In this document: positions 17,657-26,782 of the stretch, piece after piece | Numbering within the stretch: the stretch's first letter is position 1 | Layout of the letters: every line of letters begins with the position of its first letter | Source of the DNA: Paraburkholderia fungorum | GTDB lineage: Bacteria > Pseudomonadota > Gammaproteobacteria > Burkholderiales > Burkholderiaceae | Reading direction: 5' to 3' | DNA length: 64,000 bases | Assembly: GCF_900099835.1 (NCBI RefSeq) | Contig: NZ_FNKP01000002.1 | Coordinates: 806,001 to 870,000, forward strand | Made by a program: the position numbers and the translations under genes | Notes under the pieces: generated by a model | Databases searched by the model: none | The model's input: the letters and a program-made list of their open reading frames with translations, nothing else | Told to the model about the DNA's origin: nothing

Positions 17657-18094
17657 TTATCCTGCCGCAGACACCGCCGCCCGCAATCCCAATAGATAAC
17701 TGTCCACGCCGAAGCCGCAAATCTGTCCCTTGACGATTTCCGCGAACACTGACACATGCCGGAACGCTTCACGCGCGTGAATGTTGGACATGTGAATCTC
17801 CACTACCGGCACTGTCAGAATGGCGAGTGCGTCGCGAATGCCGTAGCTGTAGTGGGTCCATGCACCGGCGTTGATCAGCACGCCGTCGGCGTTATCGGTG
17901 AATGCCTGGTGAATACGTTCGCACATCCCGGCTTCGCTATTGGTCTGAAAGCTCTCGACCCGCACGCCCAGTTCCTTGCCCAGTGCATGAAGTTTGCTGT
18001 CGATTTCAGCGAGCGTTACCGTGCCGTATTGCGCGGGATCGCGCTTGCCGAACATATTGTGGTTGATGCCGTGCAGCATCACGAATGTTTTCAT
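17657..18094 (-). CDS. Type II 3-dehydroquinate dehydratase-like protein (AroQ family)
   Basis: A 145-aa member of the dodecameric type II dehydroquinase family, which interconverts 3-dehydroquinate and 3-dehydroshikimate. Catalytic residues are kept: Arg and Tyr in GKRDPAQYG, Asn in NAGAWTHYS, and Glu/His in EIHMSNIHAREAFRH. The usual LNGPNLNLLG opening is altered to LHGINHNMFG, and the lid region also differs, so it looks like a catabolic paralogue rather than the biosynthetic enzyme. It is third in an operon after the transporter and a dehydrogenase (45-bp gap), which fits growth on quinate, shikimate or a similar cyclitol acid. Confidence 0.85.
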   Translation of the reverse strand: MKTFVMLHGINHNMFGKRDPAQYGTVTLAEIDSKLHALGKELGVRVESFQTNSEAGMCERIHQAFTDNADGVLINAGAWTHYSYGIRDALAILTVPVVEIHMSNIHAREAFRHVSVFAEIVKGQICGFGVDSYLLGLRAAVSAAG

Positions 18095-18139
18095 CGAGTG
18101 TCCCGGAAGAGTGAAATCGGCGGCGCGAGCCGCACTGCG

Positions 18140-19252
18140 TTAATGGACAGCGGAATGCGCGGCGGAGTTCACTGCTGGGTTCGCCGCGGAGTTCACCGCA
18201 ACTTCGGGTGCGGTATCGACAACCACTCCCGCATTGGCCGCGTGCACGATTGCCTCGGTAATCCGCAGATTCTGCAAGCCGTCGCGAGCGCTGACTAGCG
18301 GCGCAGTCTCGCCGCGAACCACTCGCCCGAAATGCTCCAGTTGAAGCTTCAATGGATCGTCGCGCGTCATGTCGGCGACACTCACGTCGAACGGCTTCCA
18401 CCACGAGCGGTCTTCCGCTTTGCCATACGTCTTCAGGCGCATGGTCGGCACGGCGAGCGAGCCGAATGTCCCTGCAATCACGTAACAATCTTCATCCGGA
18501 TACGACGGATAAGCCTTGTTTTCCTGCGATGTCTGTTCCCAACTGCGCGCACTTGCAGCCGTGTCCGACAGCATGAAACTGCCTAGCGCGCCGTTCGCGA
18601 AACGCAGGTTGATCGCTACCGTATCTTCGACCGGAAAGCCGCGCGTCGCATGCGATGAAAACGCCTGCACGGCGACGATATCGCCGCACAACATACGCAG
18701 GTTGTGCACCTCGTGAATCATGTTCAGCAGAATCGGGCCGCCGCCGGCCTTGCGTCGCCATTCGGCGCCCGAGAAGTACTCATCCGGTTTGAAAAAAACC
18801 GCGCTGCCCATCACCGCGACCAGTTTGCCGAGCCTGCCTTCGTCGATCAATTGCCGCGCCCGCGCCATGATCGGGCTATGCGCGCGGTGATGGCCGATCA
18901 GCAACGGCACACCGCAGCGCTCGACTTCCGCGACGAGCGTTTCGGCCTCTTCGACCGTCGACGCTATCGGTTTTTCGAGCAGCGTCGGCATGCCGGCCGC
19001 GAGACAAACCTGCGCATGCTCCACATGCAACTGGTTCGGCGTGGCGAGAATGACGCCATCAGGACGATCCCGTTCGAGCAGTTCATCGAGCGTACGGTAA
19101 AGCGGAACGCCGGCCTCGGCAGCCAGCGCGGCCGCCGCCGACGACGGGTCGACAATGGCCGACAGTGTGCAGGTCTCGCTTTGCTGCGCGACGGCCATAT
19201 GAGCGCGGCCGATATAGCCCGCGCCGGCCACGGCGATCCGGGTTCGGTTCAT
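18140..19252 (-). CDS. Gfo/Idh/MocA-family NAD(P)-dependent dehydrogenase
   Basis: A 370-aa oxidoreductase. The Rossmann motif GAGYIGRAH is at residues ~10-18, followed by the family's LEKPIASTVEEAE with catalytic Lys near 94. The C-terminal domain (~130-350) contains GGGPILLNMIHEVHNLR with the catalytic His region. Family members oxidise sugars and cyclitols. In this operon a cyclic polyol acid such as quinate is a reasonable substrate, giving a ketone for the AroQ-like enzyme; this is inference. The last ~20 residues are an odd imperfect repeat (AVNSAANPAVNSAAHSAVH), encoded by a small tandem duplication at ~18140-18200. Confidence 0.85.
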   Translation of the reverse strand: MNRTRIAVAGAGYIGRAHMAVAQQSETCTLSAIVDPSSAAAALAAEAGVPLYRTLDELLERDRPDGVILATPNQLHVEHAQVCLAAGMPTLLEKPIASTVEEAETLVAEVERCGVPLLIGHHRAHSPIMARARQLIDEGRLGKLVAVMGSAVFFKPDEYFSGAEWRRKAGGGPILLNMIHEVHNLRMLCGDIVAVQAFSSHATRGFPVEDTVAINLRFANGALGSFMLSDTAASARSWEQTSQENKAYPSYPDEDCYVIAGTFGSLAVPTMRLKTYGKAEDRSWWKPFDVSVADMTRDDPLKLQLEHFGRVVRGETAPLVSARDGLQNLRITEAIVHAANAGVVVDTAPEVAVNSAANPAVNSAAHSAVH

Positions 19253-19321
19253 GGAGCAGTTCCTTCAGGCCGCCGGGCAGGCGGCACAGTGAGCTTGCGG
19301 TTGAGCAGCAGTACCTAAACT

Positions 19322-20728
19322 TCAGGCGAGTGCTTTCTTCGCTTCGGCCATGGTTTCCGCGCGCAATGCATCGTAGCTGTGCTTGTCGATAGGAACCGCG
19401 TTGGGCTCGCCGAGATCGCTCAGTTTGACGCGGAAGTTTTCTCGCGCGGTCCATGCCGTCACCGCCGATATCACGCAGATGCCGAACGTAATCGCGCCGA
19501 TGGTGAGCGGCACGTTGTTCGATCCCGGCGGCGCGACATAAGCAAAGAGGGCGGGCAGAAGCGCGGTAATCGTGGTGCCGATGTTCTGGCCGATCGCCAT
19601 CGCGGAGACGCGCGAGCGGGTCGGGAACAGCTCCGGGTAGAAGCTTGGGAAGGTCGCGTTATAGCCCTGATAGATGACGCCCCACATGAGGATCGACATC
19701 ACCATCGCGAGCGGCACGTTATGGATGCTGATCGCGTATAGGTAACCGAACGAGAGCAGACCCGCGCCGAGCGCGCCGACGATGATCGGCAGGCGGCGGC
19801 CGATCCGGTCCGACAGATTGCCCACATAAGGAATCACCAGCACGGCGACGATGTTGCCGACCACCGGAATCCACAGATACACGCTCTTCGAAAAGCCGAT
19901 GCCGTACGACGCCTGCACCGCATAGGCCGCGCCGAATATGGTGGCGACCACGGGGATCACGTTCATCAGCGAGCAGAGCACCACGCGAATCATGTCGCCC
20001 CAGTTGTAACGGAACGCTTCGACAATCGGCGACTTCGGCACGCCGCCGCTTGCGTCTTCCTTGGCGAACGCGGGCGTTTCTTCCACTTCGCGGCGGATGA
20101 TGTAACCGGCGATCAGCACGACCGAACTCAGCAGGAACGGAATGCGCCAGCCCCACGAATTGAACGAGCTTTCGTCCATGTAGTAGGCGAGCGGCAGGAA
20201 CACGGCGGCGGCGAGAATCTGGCCGGCCTGCACGCCTTGCAACGTGAAACTGGCGTAGTAGCCGCGTCGTCCGAAGGGCGCGTGTTCGAGGATCATCGAG
20301 CTGGCGCCCGAGATTTCACCGGCCACCGCAAAACCCTGAATCAGACGAAGCACGACCAGCATCGCCGGTGCGAGCATGCCGACGCTGTGATATGTCGGCA
20401 GAAAGCCGACTGCCATCGTCGAGAAGCCCATCAGGAACATGCAGACCAGCAGGACGTTCTTGCGGCCGTGCGTGTCGCCCCAATGCCCGAGAACCAGTGC
20501 GCCGATCGGCCGGGCGACGTAACCCACGCCGTAAGTGGCGAGCGACGCGACGATCGCGATCTTCGGGTTGCCCGAGGGAAAGAACAGTTGGGGAAAGATT
20601 AGTGCGGCGGCCTGCGCGTAGATGAAGAAATCGTAGTACTCGAGCGCCGAGCCAATCCAGCCGCTGGCGGTCGCTTTGCGAGCCTGCGAGCGATGTGCGT
20701 GCGCGTCCGGCGATGCATTCGTTTCCAT
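19322..20728 (-). CDS. MFS transporter, metabolite:H+ symporter (ShiA/KgtP-like) family
   Basis: A 468-aa 12-segment major facilitator. It has the MHS signature near the N-terminus (ASGWIGSALEYYDFFIYA), a GHWGDTHGRKNVL loop between helices 2 and 3, and RLIQGFAVAGEISGAS. The family imports shikimate, dicarboxylates or related organic acids with protons. The ATG at 20728 follows a strong CAGGAGACGAT site; the frame continues upstream but without a better start. First gene of the dehydrogenase/dehydratase operon (69 bp to the next gene), divergent from a LysR gene. The substrate is inferred from the operon. Confidence 0.88.
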   Translation of the reverse strand: METNASPDAHAHRSQARKATASGWIGSALEYYDFFIYAQAAALIFPQLFFPSGNPKIAIVASLATYGVGYVARPIGALVLGHWGDTHGRKNVLLVCMFLMGFSTMAVGFLPTYHSVGMLAPAMLVVLRLIQGFAVAGEISGASSMILEHAPFGRRGYYASFTLQGVQAGQILAAAVFLPLAYYMDESSFNSWGWRIPFLLSSVVLIAGYIIRREVEETPAFAKEDASGGVPKSPIVEAFRYNWGDMIRVVLCSLMNVIPVVATIFGAAYAVQASYGIGFSKSVYLWIPVVGNIVAVLVIPYVGNLSDRIGRRLPIIVGALGAGLLSFGYLYAISIHNVPLAMVMSILMWGVIYQGYNATFPSFYPELFPTRSRVSAMAIGQNIGTTITALLPALFAYVAPPGSNNVPLTIGAITFGICVISAVTAWTARENFRVKLSDLGEPNAVPIDKHSYDALRAETMAEAKKALA

Positions 20729-21007
20729 ATCGTCTCCTGAGCGGAAGTGTTTTTTATCAGCTTCTATGGCTGACTCATTGGGCGTCCTGAAAGCACAACA
20801 ATGCAAGCCAGGACTTTCCGGGACATGTGGCCCAGGTTTCCTGTCCAGCGGGTTTGCCGCAGTGCGGCATTCAACGGTGAGCCGGGATGCAGCACAGGGT
20901 TAACCATTGATTGGGTATCCGGAATATTGCGTCCGGCCTGCTTTGCTTGCCCGATCGATTCGTTACGGCTAGGGTAATGTGCTTCTGCACCGACACAATG
21001 CGCCCCG

Positions 21008-21964
21008 ATGGAAAATCAGAATGCGCTCACAGCCAATAATGAATCTTTCCTGCGCGATCTCCAGTTGTTCTGCAACATCGCCCGGCGGGGAAGCTTTATC
21101 GCGGCATCGACGGAAATGGGTTTGTCGCCTTCGCATGTGAGCAAGCGCATCGCGATGCTGGAGGCGAGTCTCGGCGTGAAACTGTTTCAGCGGACCACGC
21201 GGCGCGTCAGCGTGACGAGCGACGGCGAAGCCGCTTTGCAGTGGGCGCAGAAAATACTCGACGACGTGCAAGGCATGGCCGACGCATTCGCCGATCGCCG
21301 CACCGAATTGCGCGGCCTGCTGCGTATCAGCACGAGCTTGCGGCTTGGCCGCAAACATGTGTCGCCGATTCTCGCGATGCTGCGCGAGCGTCATCCGAAT
21401 CTGGAGCTGTGGCTCGAGTTGCTGGACCGTCGCGCGGATCTGGTCGGTGAGAATTTCGACATCGACGTACGTGTGGGCGAAGTGCACGAGCCGCATCTGA
21501 TCGCACACAGGATGGTGGAGAGCGCGCGCATTCTGTGCGCGTCGCCGGCGTATCTGGAAAGGCGCGGCATGCCGCTCGATCCCGGTGAGCTGGCGCAGCA
21601 CGACTGCCTCGTGTTTCGCGGACGCGACGACCGCTTCGGCGTCTGGCGGCTCGCCGGACCCAACGGAGAGAAGAGCGTCAAAGTGACAGGTACGGTCGCG
21701 TCGAATCTCAGCGATATCGTCGTGCAATGGGCGCGAGACGGTTACGGGATCGTGATGGTGTCGATCTGGGACGTCGCCGAAAGCCTGCGCGCGGGCGAAC
21801 TCGTGCGCGTGCTGCCGGACTACCAGCAATCCGCCGATGTGTGGGCGGTCACGGCGGAGCGGCTGTCGTCGTCGGCGAAGATTCAGGTGTGTATCGAGTT
21901 CCTGCGGGAGCAGTTGACCAGCGGCCCCTATGCGCTGGTAACGCGTGGCGTGGGCGGGTTTTGA
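21008..21964 (+). CDS. LysR-family regulator, divergent from the transporter operon
   Basis: A 318-aa LTTR with helix-turn-helix at ~17-75 (CNIARRGSFIAASTEMGLSPSHVSKRI, LFQRTTRRVSVT) and an effector domain beginning GLLRISTSLRLGRKHV. It faces the MHS transporter gene across 279 bp. It is therefore the likely activator of the 20728-17657 operon, with a cyclitol-acid-type ligand. I could not single out its binding site by eye. Confidence 0.9.
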   Translation: MENQNALTANNESFLRDLQLFCNIARRGSFIAASTEMGLSPSHVSKRIAMLEASLGVKLFQRTTRRVSVTSDGEAALQWAQKILDDVQGMADAFADRRTELRGLLRISTSLRLGRKHVSPILAMLRERHPNLELWLELLDRRADLVGENFDIDVRVGEVHEPHLIAHRMVESARILCASPAYLERRGMPLDPGELAQHDCLVFRGRDDRFGVWRLAGPNGEKSVKVTGTVASNLSDIVVQWARDGYGIVMVSIWDVAESLRAGELVRVLPDYQQSADVWAVTAERLSSSAKIQVCIEFLREQLTSGPYALVTRGVGGF

Positions 21965-21993
21965 AGCGGCGTGAAACCCCGTTCACGCCGCTT
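21964..21993 (+). terminator. Hairpin after the LysR gene
   Basis: A perfect 12-bp stem, AAGCGGCGTGAA pairing with TTCACGCCGCTT around a 6-base loop, begins at the last base of the stop codon. It has only a short T-poor tail, so it is a probable terminator serving the converging genes (LysR and the lipoprotein gene). Confidence 0.65.
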
Positions 21994-22021
21994 TACTTCG
22001 CAAGCTTCATTCAGCACCGGG

Positions 22022-23341
22022 TCACTTCTTGCCGAGCCCACCTACCAGTCCGCCCACCGCGCCCGTGACAGGCGAGAGCAAGCCGCCGACTGCACTGGTC
22101 GTGCTGGTTGTGGTCGCCGAAAGACCCGCCGTCGCCGTGACGCTCGCCGACGAACTCGTGCTCTTGCCCGACGAAGTCGAGCCGGCCGGTGTCGTTACGC
22201 TGCCAAGGGTGCCCGTCACGGATGAGACGAGGCCGGTGATCGGCGAGGTCAGTGCGTTGCTGCCGCCGCCGGTTGCGCCGCTGAGCGAGCCGGTTACCGT
22301 CGAAGTCAGTGCGGCGACCGGGTTGGTGCCGCTCGTCGAGCCGGTTGCCGCTGTGATGCCCGACAGCGTGCTGGCGATGCCGTTGCTGCTGCCGCCCGTC
22401 AGCAGGCCGCCCGTCGATGCCACCGTCTTGCCCGTATCGGCGACGACGCTCCCTAGTCCTGCCGTGACCGGATTGCCGCCGCTGGTCGCGAGCAGCGCGC
22501 CGGTCTTGTCGAGCGTGCCGCCGACCGTGGCCAGCACGCCGTTGACCGGCGCGCCGAGACCCGTGGTCGTGCCGACAGTTTGCGTCGTCTGCACCAGCAC
22601 GGATTCGATTGGAGCGACCGCTGAACTCACGCTGCTGGTGACCTGCTGAACCGGGCCGGTGGTGACCGCGCTGCTGAGCGAGGTGCCGAGGTTGGACACC
22701 GTGCCGCCGAGCGCATCGACGGCGCCGCCCACGGGCGTGGTGACGGTCGCGAGCGGCGCGAGCGCGCCGCTGCCGAGGCTGCCGACCAGCGTACCCGCGT
22801 TGCTTACCGCTTTGCCGGCGTAGTCGACAGCGCCGCCTACGCTGGCGGCGGTGGTGCCGACTCCGTCCGTGCCGGTGCCGAGTTGTCCCAGCCCGGCGGA
22901 GATGCCGTTGCCGAGCGTCGCGACGCTGCCTCCCACGTTCTGGACGATGCCGCCAGCGGCCTGGGTGGTTTGTGCGTCGCTGACCGGCAAGGTCTGCGAG
23001 CCGATCACGGTGCCGACGCCGGAAACGGTGTTGCCCGCGTCAGTGACGACATTGCCGGAATTGCCTACGGTCTGGCTCAGCGCGTTGGGTGTCGTCGTAC
23101 TGCCTGTCGTATTGCCGCCGGACGACGTCCCCGTGCCGCCGCTCGTCCCGCTCGATGAACCGCCTGCGCTGGCAGTCGAACCGGTGGTGCCCGAGCCTGC
23201 GGCCAGTGCGCCGCCGCCTTGACTGCCGGTTCCTGAACTCAGCGCGCCGGACCCGCCGCACGCACTGAGAGAAAGGACCGCGGCCACCGAGGCCGCGATC
23301 AAGCTGGTACGCAACGTACCGTCGGTCGTTTGAATCTTCAT
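22022..23341 (-). CDS. Gly/Ser/Thr/Ala-rich repetitive lipoprotein (collagen-like repeat annotation group)
   Basis: A 439-aa low-complexity surface protein. A signal peptide ends in the lipobox LSLSACGG (Cys near residue 28), so it should be lipidated. After a Gly/Ser-rich linker (~30-85) come loosely repeated units of ~20-30 residues built from short V/L-G-S/T-x-G patterns (for example NVGGSVATLGNG, SVGGAVDYAGKAVSNAG, PVGGAVDALGGTVSNLG). Cys and aromatics are almost absent. Similar Burkholderia proteins are usually annotated as collagen-like or as hypothetical. The function is unknown; a surface spacer or biofilm role is guesswork. The repeat spacing is not strict Gly-X-Y. Confidence 0.75.
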   Translation of the reverse strand: MKIQTTDGTLRTSLIAASVAAVLSLSACGGSGALSSGTGSQGGGALAAGSGTTGSTASAGGSSSGTSGGTGTSSGGNTTGSTTTPNALSQTVGNSGNVVTDAGNTVSGVGTVIGSQTLPVSDAQTTQAAGGIVQNVGGSVATLGNGISAGLGQLGTGTDGVGTTAASVGGAVDYAGKAVSNAGTLVGSLGSGALAPLATVTTPVGGAVDALGGTVSNLGTSLSSAVTTGPVQQVTSSVSSAVAPIESVLVQTTQTVGTTTGLGAPVNGVLATVGGTLDKTGALLATSGGNPVTAGLGSVVADTGKTVASTGGLLTGGSSNGIASTLSGITAATGSTSGTNPVAALTSTVTGSLSGATGGGSNALTSPITGLVSSVTGTLGSVTTPAGSTSSGKSTSSSASVTATAGLSATTTSTTSAVGGLLSPVTGAVGGLVGGLGKK

Positions 23342-23371
23342 GTTGCCCTCGGCTCTCGTGTGTCGTTATGA

Positions 23372-23394
23372 AGGTGCTGATTTTTTCAGCACCT
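23372..23394 (-). promoter_or_regulatory. Stem-loop in the leader of the lipoprotein gene
   Basis: Perfect 9-bp inverted repeat AGGTGCTGA/TCAGCACCT with a 5-base loop, 31 bases upstream of the lipoprotein ATG. It is probably transcribed as a 5' leader hairpin, or serves as a regulator site. On the minus strand the loop is an A-run, so it is not a terminator for that strand. Confidence 0.4.
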
Positions 23395-23748
23395 AGCTTC
23401 GTCAACGGCTTGAAAGTAAGGAACTGGAGGCGGGTTTTCCCGCGTTTTTACACTTTTAAAATGGCGACGGATTAATGCAAATTGATCTGAAAAAGAATGC
23501 CGATCCATGCAACTTGGCCGCTTTTATTTAAGCGAACGTGTGAATGAATTCGCGTGTTGCCGATGAATTGAATGCGGCTTGGGCCAATACAGTTGACGTT
23601 TGCAAAACAGCACAGTGAGGCGCGGTTTTATTACGCTGTATCGGGAATACGATCCGCGCCGTCGATTACAGTTGGCGGGTCAATTTTTCCTACGACCCGG
23701 CGTGGTCCTCCTATCTGCCGTGGTCAATCCCGAACCCGAGGTCAGGAC
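23395..23748. promoter_or_regulatory. Divergent control region between the lipoprotein gene and mmsA
   Basis: About 350 bases, AT-richer than the flanks around 23430-23560, with no supported gene. It must hold the mmsA promoter. The open frame that continues upstream of mmsA to 23572 has no homology-like features and is not coding. No operator was recognised. Confidence 0.4.
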
Positions 23749-25272
23749 ATGAATGCAGTGAACGAACAGGCGCAGTTGTCGGTGCAGCAGTTGAGCCACT
23801 ACATCGGCGGTGCGGTTGTGGCGCCGACAGGCGGCCGCTTCAAGGATGTGTTCAATCCGGCCACTGGCAAGGTGACTGCTTCGGTGGCGCTGGCATCGGT
23901 TGAAGAAGTCGATGCGGCGGTCAGCGCAGCGAAGGCCGCGTTTCCTGCGTGGAGCGAAACCGCGCCGATCAAGCGCGCCCGCATTCTGTTCAAGTTCAAG
24001 GAACTGCTGAACCAGCATCACGACGAACTCGCGATGCTGATCACACGCGAACACGGCAAGGTATTCACCGACGCGCAAGGCGAAGTCGTGCGCGGTATCG
24101 AAGTGGTGGAATTCGCGTGCGGCATTCCGAACCTGCTGAAGACTGACTTCACCGACCAGATCGGCGGCGGCATCGACAACTGGAATCTGCGTCAGCCGCT
24201 CGGCGTCGTCGCGGGCATCACGCCGTTCAACTTCCCGGTGATGGTGCCGATGTGGATGTTCCCGGTCGCGCTCGCTTGCGGCAATACGTTCGTGCTGAAG
24301 CCGTCGGAACGCGATCCGTCCGCGTCGCTGCGGATCGCCGAATTGCTGAAGCAGGCAGGTTTGCCGGATGGCGTGTTCAACGTCGTGAACGGCGACAAGA
24401 TTGCCGTCGACGCGTTGATCGATCACCCCGATGTCGCCGCGTTGTCGTTCGTCGGCTCGACGCCGATCGCCGAATACATTCATACGGAAGCGTCGAAGCG
24501 CGGCAAGCGGGTGCAGGCGCTCGGCGGCGCGAAGAATCATCTGGTGGTGATGCCCGACGCGGATCTGGATCAGGCCGTCGATGCGTTGATCGGCGCGGCC
24601 TACGGCTCGGCCGGTGAGCGTTGCATGGCGATTTCGGTGGCGGTGGCGGTCGGCAATGTCGCCGACCGGCTGATCGAGAAACTGGTGCCGCGCGTCAAAT
24701 CGCTGATCATCAAGAATGGCGAAAACCTCGACGCTGAAATGGGACCGCTGGTGACTGCCGAACATAAGGCCAAGGTGGCCGCCTATATCGCATCGGGCGA
24801 GGCGGAAGGTGCGAAATTGATCGTGGATGGCCGCGCGCATCCGGTCGCGAACGAAGAGGGATTCTTTATCGGCGGCACGTTGTTCGACGAGGTCGGCACG
24901 CAGATGAAGATCTACAAGGAAGAGATTTTCGGCCCGGTTCTGGCGGTGGTGCGTGTGCCCGATTTCGCGAGCGCCGTCGAGTTGATCAACGCGCATGAGT
25001 TCGGTAACGGCGTGTCGCTGTTCACGTCCGATGGCGGCGTCGCGCGTGCATTCGGCCGGCAGATTCAGGTGGGCATGGTCGGTATCAACGTGCCGATTCC
25101 TGTGCCGATGGCGTGGCATTCGTTCGGCGGATGGAAGCGTTCGCTGTTCGGCGATCACCATGCTTACGGCGAAGAAGGCGTACGTTTCTATACGCGCTAC
25201 AAGAGCATCATGCAGCGCTGGCCGGATAGCATCGCGAAGGGCGCCGAGTTCACGATGCCAGTGGCGAAGTAA
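23749..25272 (+). CDS. mmsA: CoA-acylating methylmalonate-semialdehyde dehydrogenase (MmsA)
   Basis: A 507-aa aldehyde dehydrogenase that converts methylmalonate or malonate semialdehyde plus CoA and NAD+ to propionyl- or acetyl-CoA with CO2 release, used in valine, beta-alanine and inositol breakdown. The nucleophile is Cys292 in [11 protein letters not shown]. The usual ALDH general-base Glu is replaced in [10 protein letters not shown], which is a family hallmark of CoA-acylating MmsA and not a defect. The ATG at 23749 follows GAGGTCAGG. It stands alone here, without mmsB or a regulator beside it, and is followed by a strong terminator. Confidence 0.93.
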   Translation: MNAVNEQAQLSVQQLSHYIGGAVVAPTGGRFKDVFNPATGKVTASVALASVEEVDAAVSAAKAAFPAWSETAPIKRARILFKFKELLNQHHDELAMLITREHGKVFTDAQGEVVRGIEVVEFACGIPNLLKTDFTDQIGGGIDNWNLRQPLGVVAGITPFNFPVMVPMWMFPVALACGNTFVLKPSERDPSASLRIAELLKQAGLPDGVFNVVNGDKIAVDALIDHPDVAALSFVGSTPIAEYIHTEASKRGKRVQALGGAKNHLVVMPDADLDQAVDALIGAAYGSAGERCMAISVAVAVGNVADRLIEKLVPRVKSLIIKNGENLDAEMGPLVTAEHKAKVAAYIASGEAEGAKLIVDGRAHPVANEEGFFIGGTLFDEVGTQMKIYKEEIFGPVLAVVRVPDFASAVELINAHEFGNGVSLFTSDGGVARAFGRQIQVGMVGINVPIPVPMAWHSFGGWKRSLFGDHHAYGEEGVRFYTRYKSIMQRWPDSIAKGAEFTMPVAK

Positions 25273-25323
25273 GCGGGTCGATAAGCGCGATACGGAATGT
25301 GAAGTACTGGTACTGATGCAATG

Positions 25324-25360
25324 AAAAAGCCGCACCTGATTTGTCAGGCGCGGCTTTTTT
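25324..25360 (+). terminator. Intrinsic terminator after mmsA
   Basis: AAAAAGCCGC pairs with GCGGCTTTTT, with an inner CCTGA/TCAGG extension, ending in a six-T run. It is symmetrical (A-run on the left), so it can also stop transcription from the converging MFS gene. Confidence 0.9.
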
Positions 25361-25380
25361 AATGTTGAGAAGATGACCGT

Positions 25381-26718
25381 TTAAACGCCTGAAGAAGAGT
25401 CCTCTTCGGCTTCGTTCAAAACGGCGGCCTGTAAGGAACTGACGGTGACATAAGACGGCGCGCGACGGGGTTCATCGATGCTGTAGCGCAACCGTCCGTC
25501 CTCGAAATACACGCGTAACTGGCGATACTTGTACAGATAAAGCAGGCCGACGAGCGCCGCGAGAATGCCGGATGCGGCGCCCACTCCCAGCGCCCAGCGT
25601 GGGCCGAAACGGTCCGCGACCCAGCCCACGACCGGCGCGCCGAGCGGCGTGCCGCCCAGTGCAATCGCCAGCAGGATCGCGATCACGCGGCCGCGCATCG
25701 CGGGTTCGGTGGAGAGTTGAACGAGGCTGTTGGTCGAGGTCGTGAAGGTTTGCGTCGATACGCCGATCACGACAAGCGCCATGCCGAACAGCACGTAGTT
25801 CGGCATCAGCGCGGCCACTGTGCAGCCCACGCCGAACACAGCTGCCGCGCCCAGCAGGAGCGCCATGCGCGGCCTCGCTCTGCGTGCCGAGAGCAGCGCG
25901 CCGGTGACCGAGCCGATCGCCATTGTCGAACTCAATAGCCCGTATTGACTCGCGCCCGCGTGAAACGCGGTGACCGACATGGTCGAGATAAAGATCGGGA
26001 AATTCAGTCCGAATGTGCCGATCAGGAACAGCATCAGCAATGCGGCTTTCAGATCGGGGCGCGTCCACACATATTTGAAGCCTTCGACAAAACTGCCGCG
26101 CGAGCGTACAGCGCGAGGCTTCAGATGCAGTTCATGCAGACGCAGCATGCGCAGCGAGCCGAGCACGGCGACGAACGAGATCGCATTGATCAGAAACACC
26201 CAACCTGTGCCCACTGACGCGATCAGCAGCCCCGCGACTGCCGGGCCGATCATCCGCGCTGCGTTGAACGACGTGGAGTTCAGCGCGACCGCGTTCGACA
26301 GATCTTCTTCGCCGACCAGGTCCGACACGAAAGTTTGACGCGCCGGTGAATCGAATGCGGTGACACAGCCGAGCAGTCCCGCGAATACGTACACCTGCCA
26401 CAGCTGGACGAGACCGGTGACGGTAAGCAGGCCGAGACCCAGCGCCAGCGACCCCATCGCCGCCTGAGTTGCGAACAGCAGCTTACGACGGTCGAAGTGG
26501 TCGGCCGCATAGCCGGTAAGAGGCAGCAAAAGCATTTGCGGCCCGAATTGCAGCGACATGACGATACCCACGGAAGTCGCATTGTGATGCGTGAGTTCCG
26601 TGAGTACGAGCCAGTCTTGCGCGGTGCGCTGCATCCACGTACCGATGTTGGAGACGATCGCGCCGCTGGCCCAGACCCGATAGTTGAAATTACGCAGCGA
26701 ACGGAACGTGCCTGTCAC
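25381..26718 (-). CDS. MFS exporter (EntS/MFS_3-type)
   Basis: A 445-aa major facilitator with about 12 membrane segments. It begins FRSLRNFNYRVWASGAIVSNIGTWMQRTAQDWLV, the classic opening of the MFS_3 group that includes the enterobactin exporter EntS and many drug exporters. Other blocks are GYAADHFDRRKLL and FDSPARQTFVSDLVG. The start chosen is GTG at 26718, seven bases after GAGGG; the upstream TTG at 26754 has no ribosome site. It is the last gene of a marR-hydrolase-MFS operon (64-bp gap), which points to export of a compound sensed by the MarR protein. Confidence 0.85.
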   Translation of the reverse strand: MTGTFRSLRNFNYRVWASGAIVSNIGTWMQRTAQDWLVLTELTHHNATSVGIVMSLQFGPQMLLLPLTGYAADHFDRRKLLFATQAAMGSLALGLGLLTVTGLVQLWQVYVFAGLLGCVTAFDSPARQTFVSDLVGEEDLSNAVALNSTSFNAARMIGPAVAGLLIASVGTGWVFLINAISFVAVLGSLRMLRLHELHLKPRAVRSRGSFVEGFKYVWTRPDLKAALLMLFLIGTFGLNFPIFISTMSVTAFHAGASQYGLLSSTMAIGSVTGALLSARRARPRMALLLGAAAVFGVGCTVAALMPNYVLFGMALVVIGVSTQTFTTSTNSLVQLSTEPAMRGRVIAILLAIALGGTPLGAPVVGWVADRFGPRWALGVGAASGILAALVGLLYLYKYRQLRVYFEDGRLRYSIDEPRRAPSYVTVSSLQAAVLNEAEEDSSSGV

Positions 26719-26782
26719 CGGCCGGCCCTCACATGAAGAAGCCGAACGGTGCAATAGCGGACGCGAGCGCTCGTGCGCAATG

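Noticed and set aside
23749..25272. Missing ALDH general-base Glu in mmsA taken as inactivation
   Set aside because: The AKNH variant is a normal trait of CoA-acylating methylmalonate-semialdehyde dehydrogenases.
23680..25335. 551-codon minus-strand frame opposite mmsA, and similar frames opposite the permease (52933-54408) and GMC gene (59321-60892)
   Set aside because: Antisense shadows caused by high GC third positions; the sense frames carry the family motifs.
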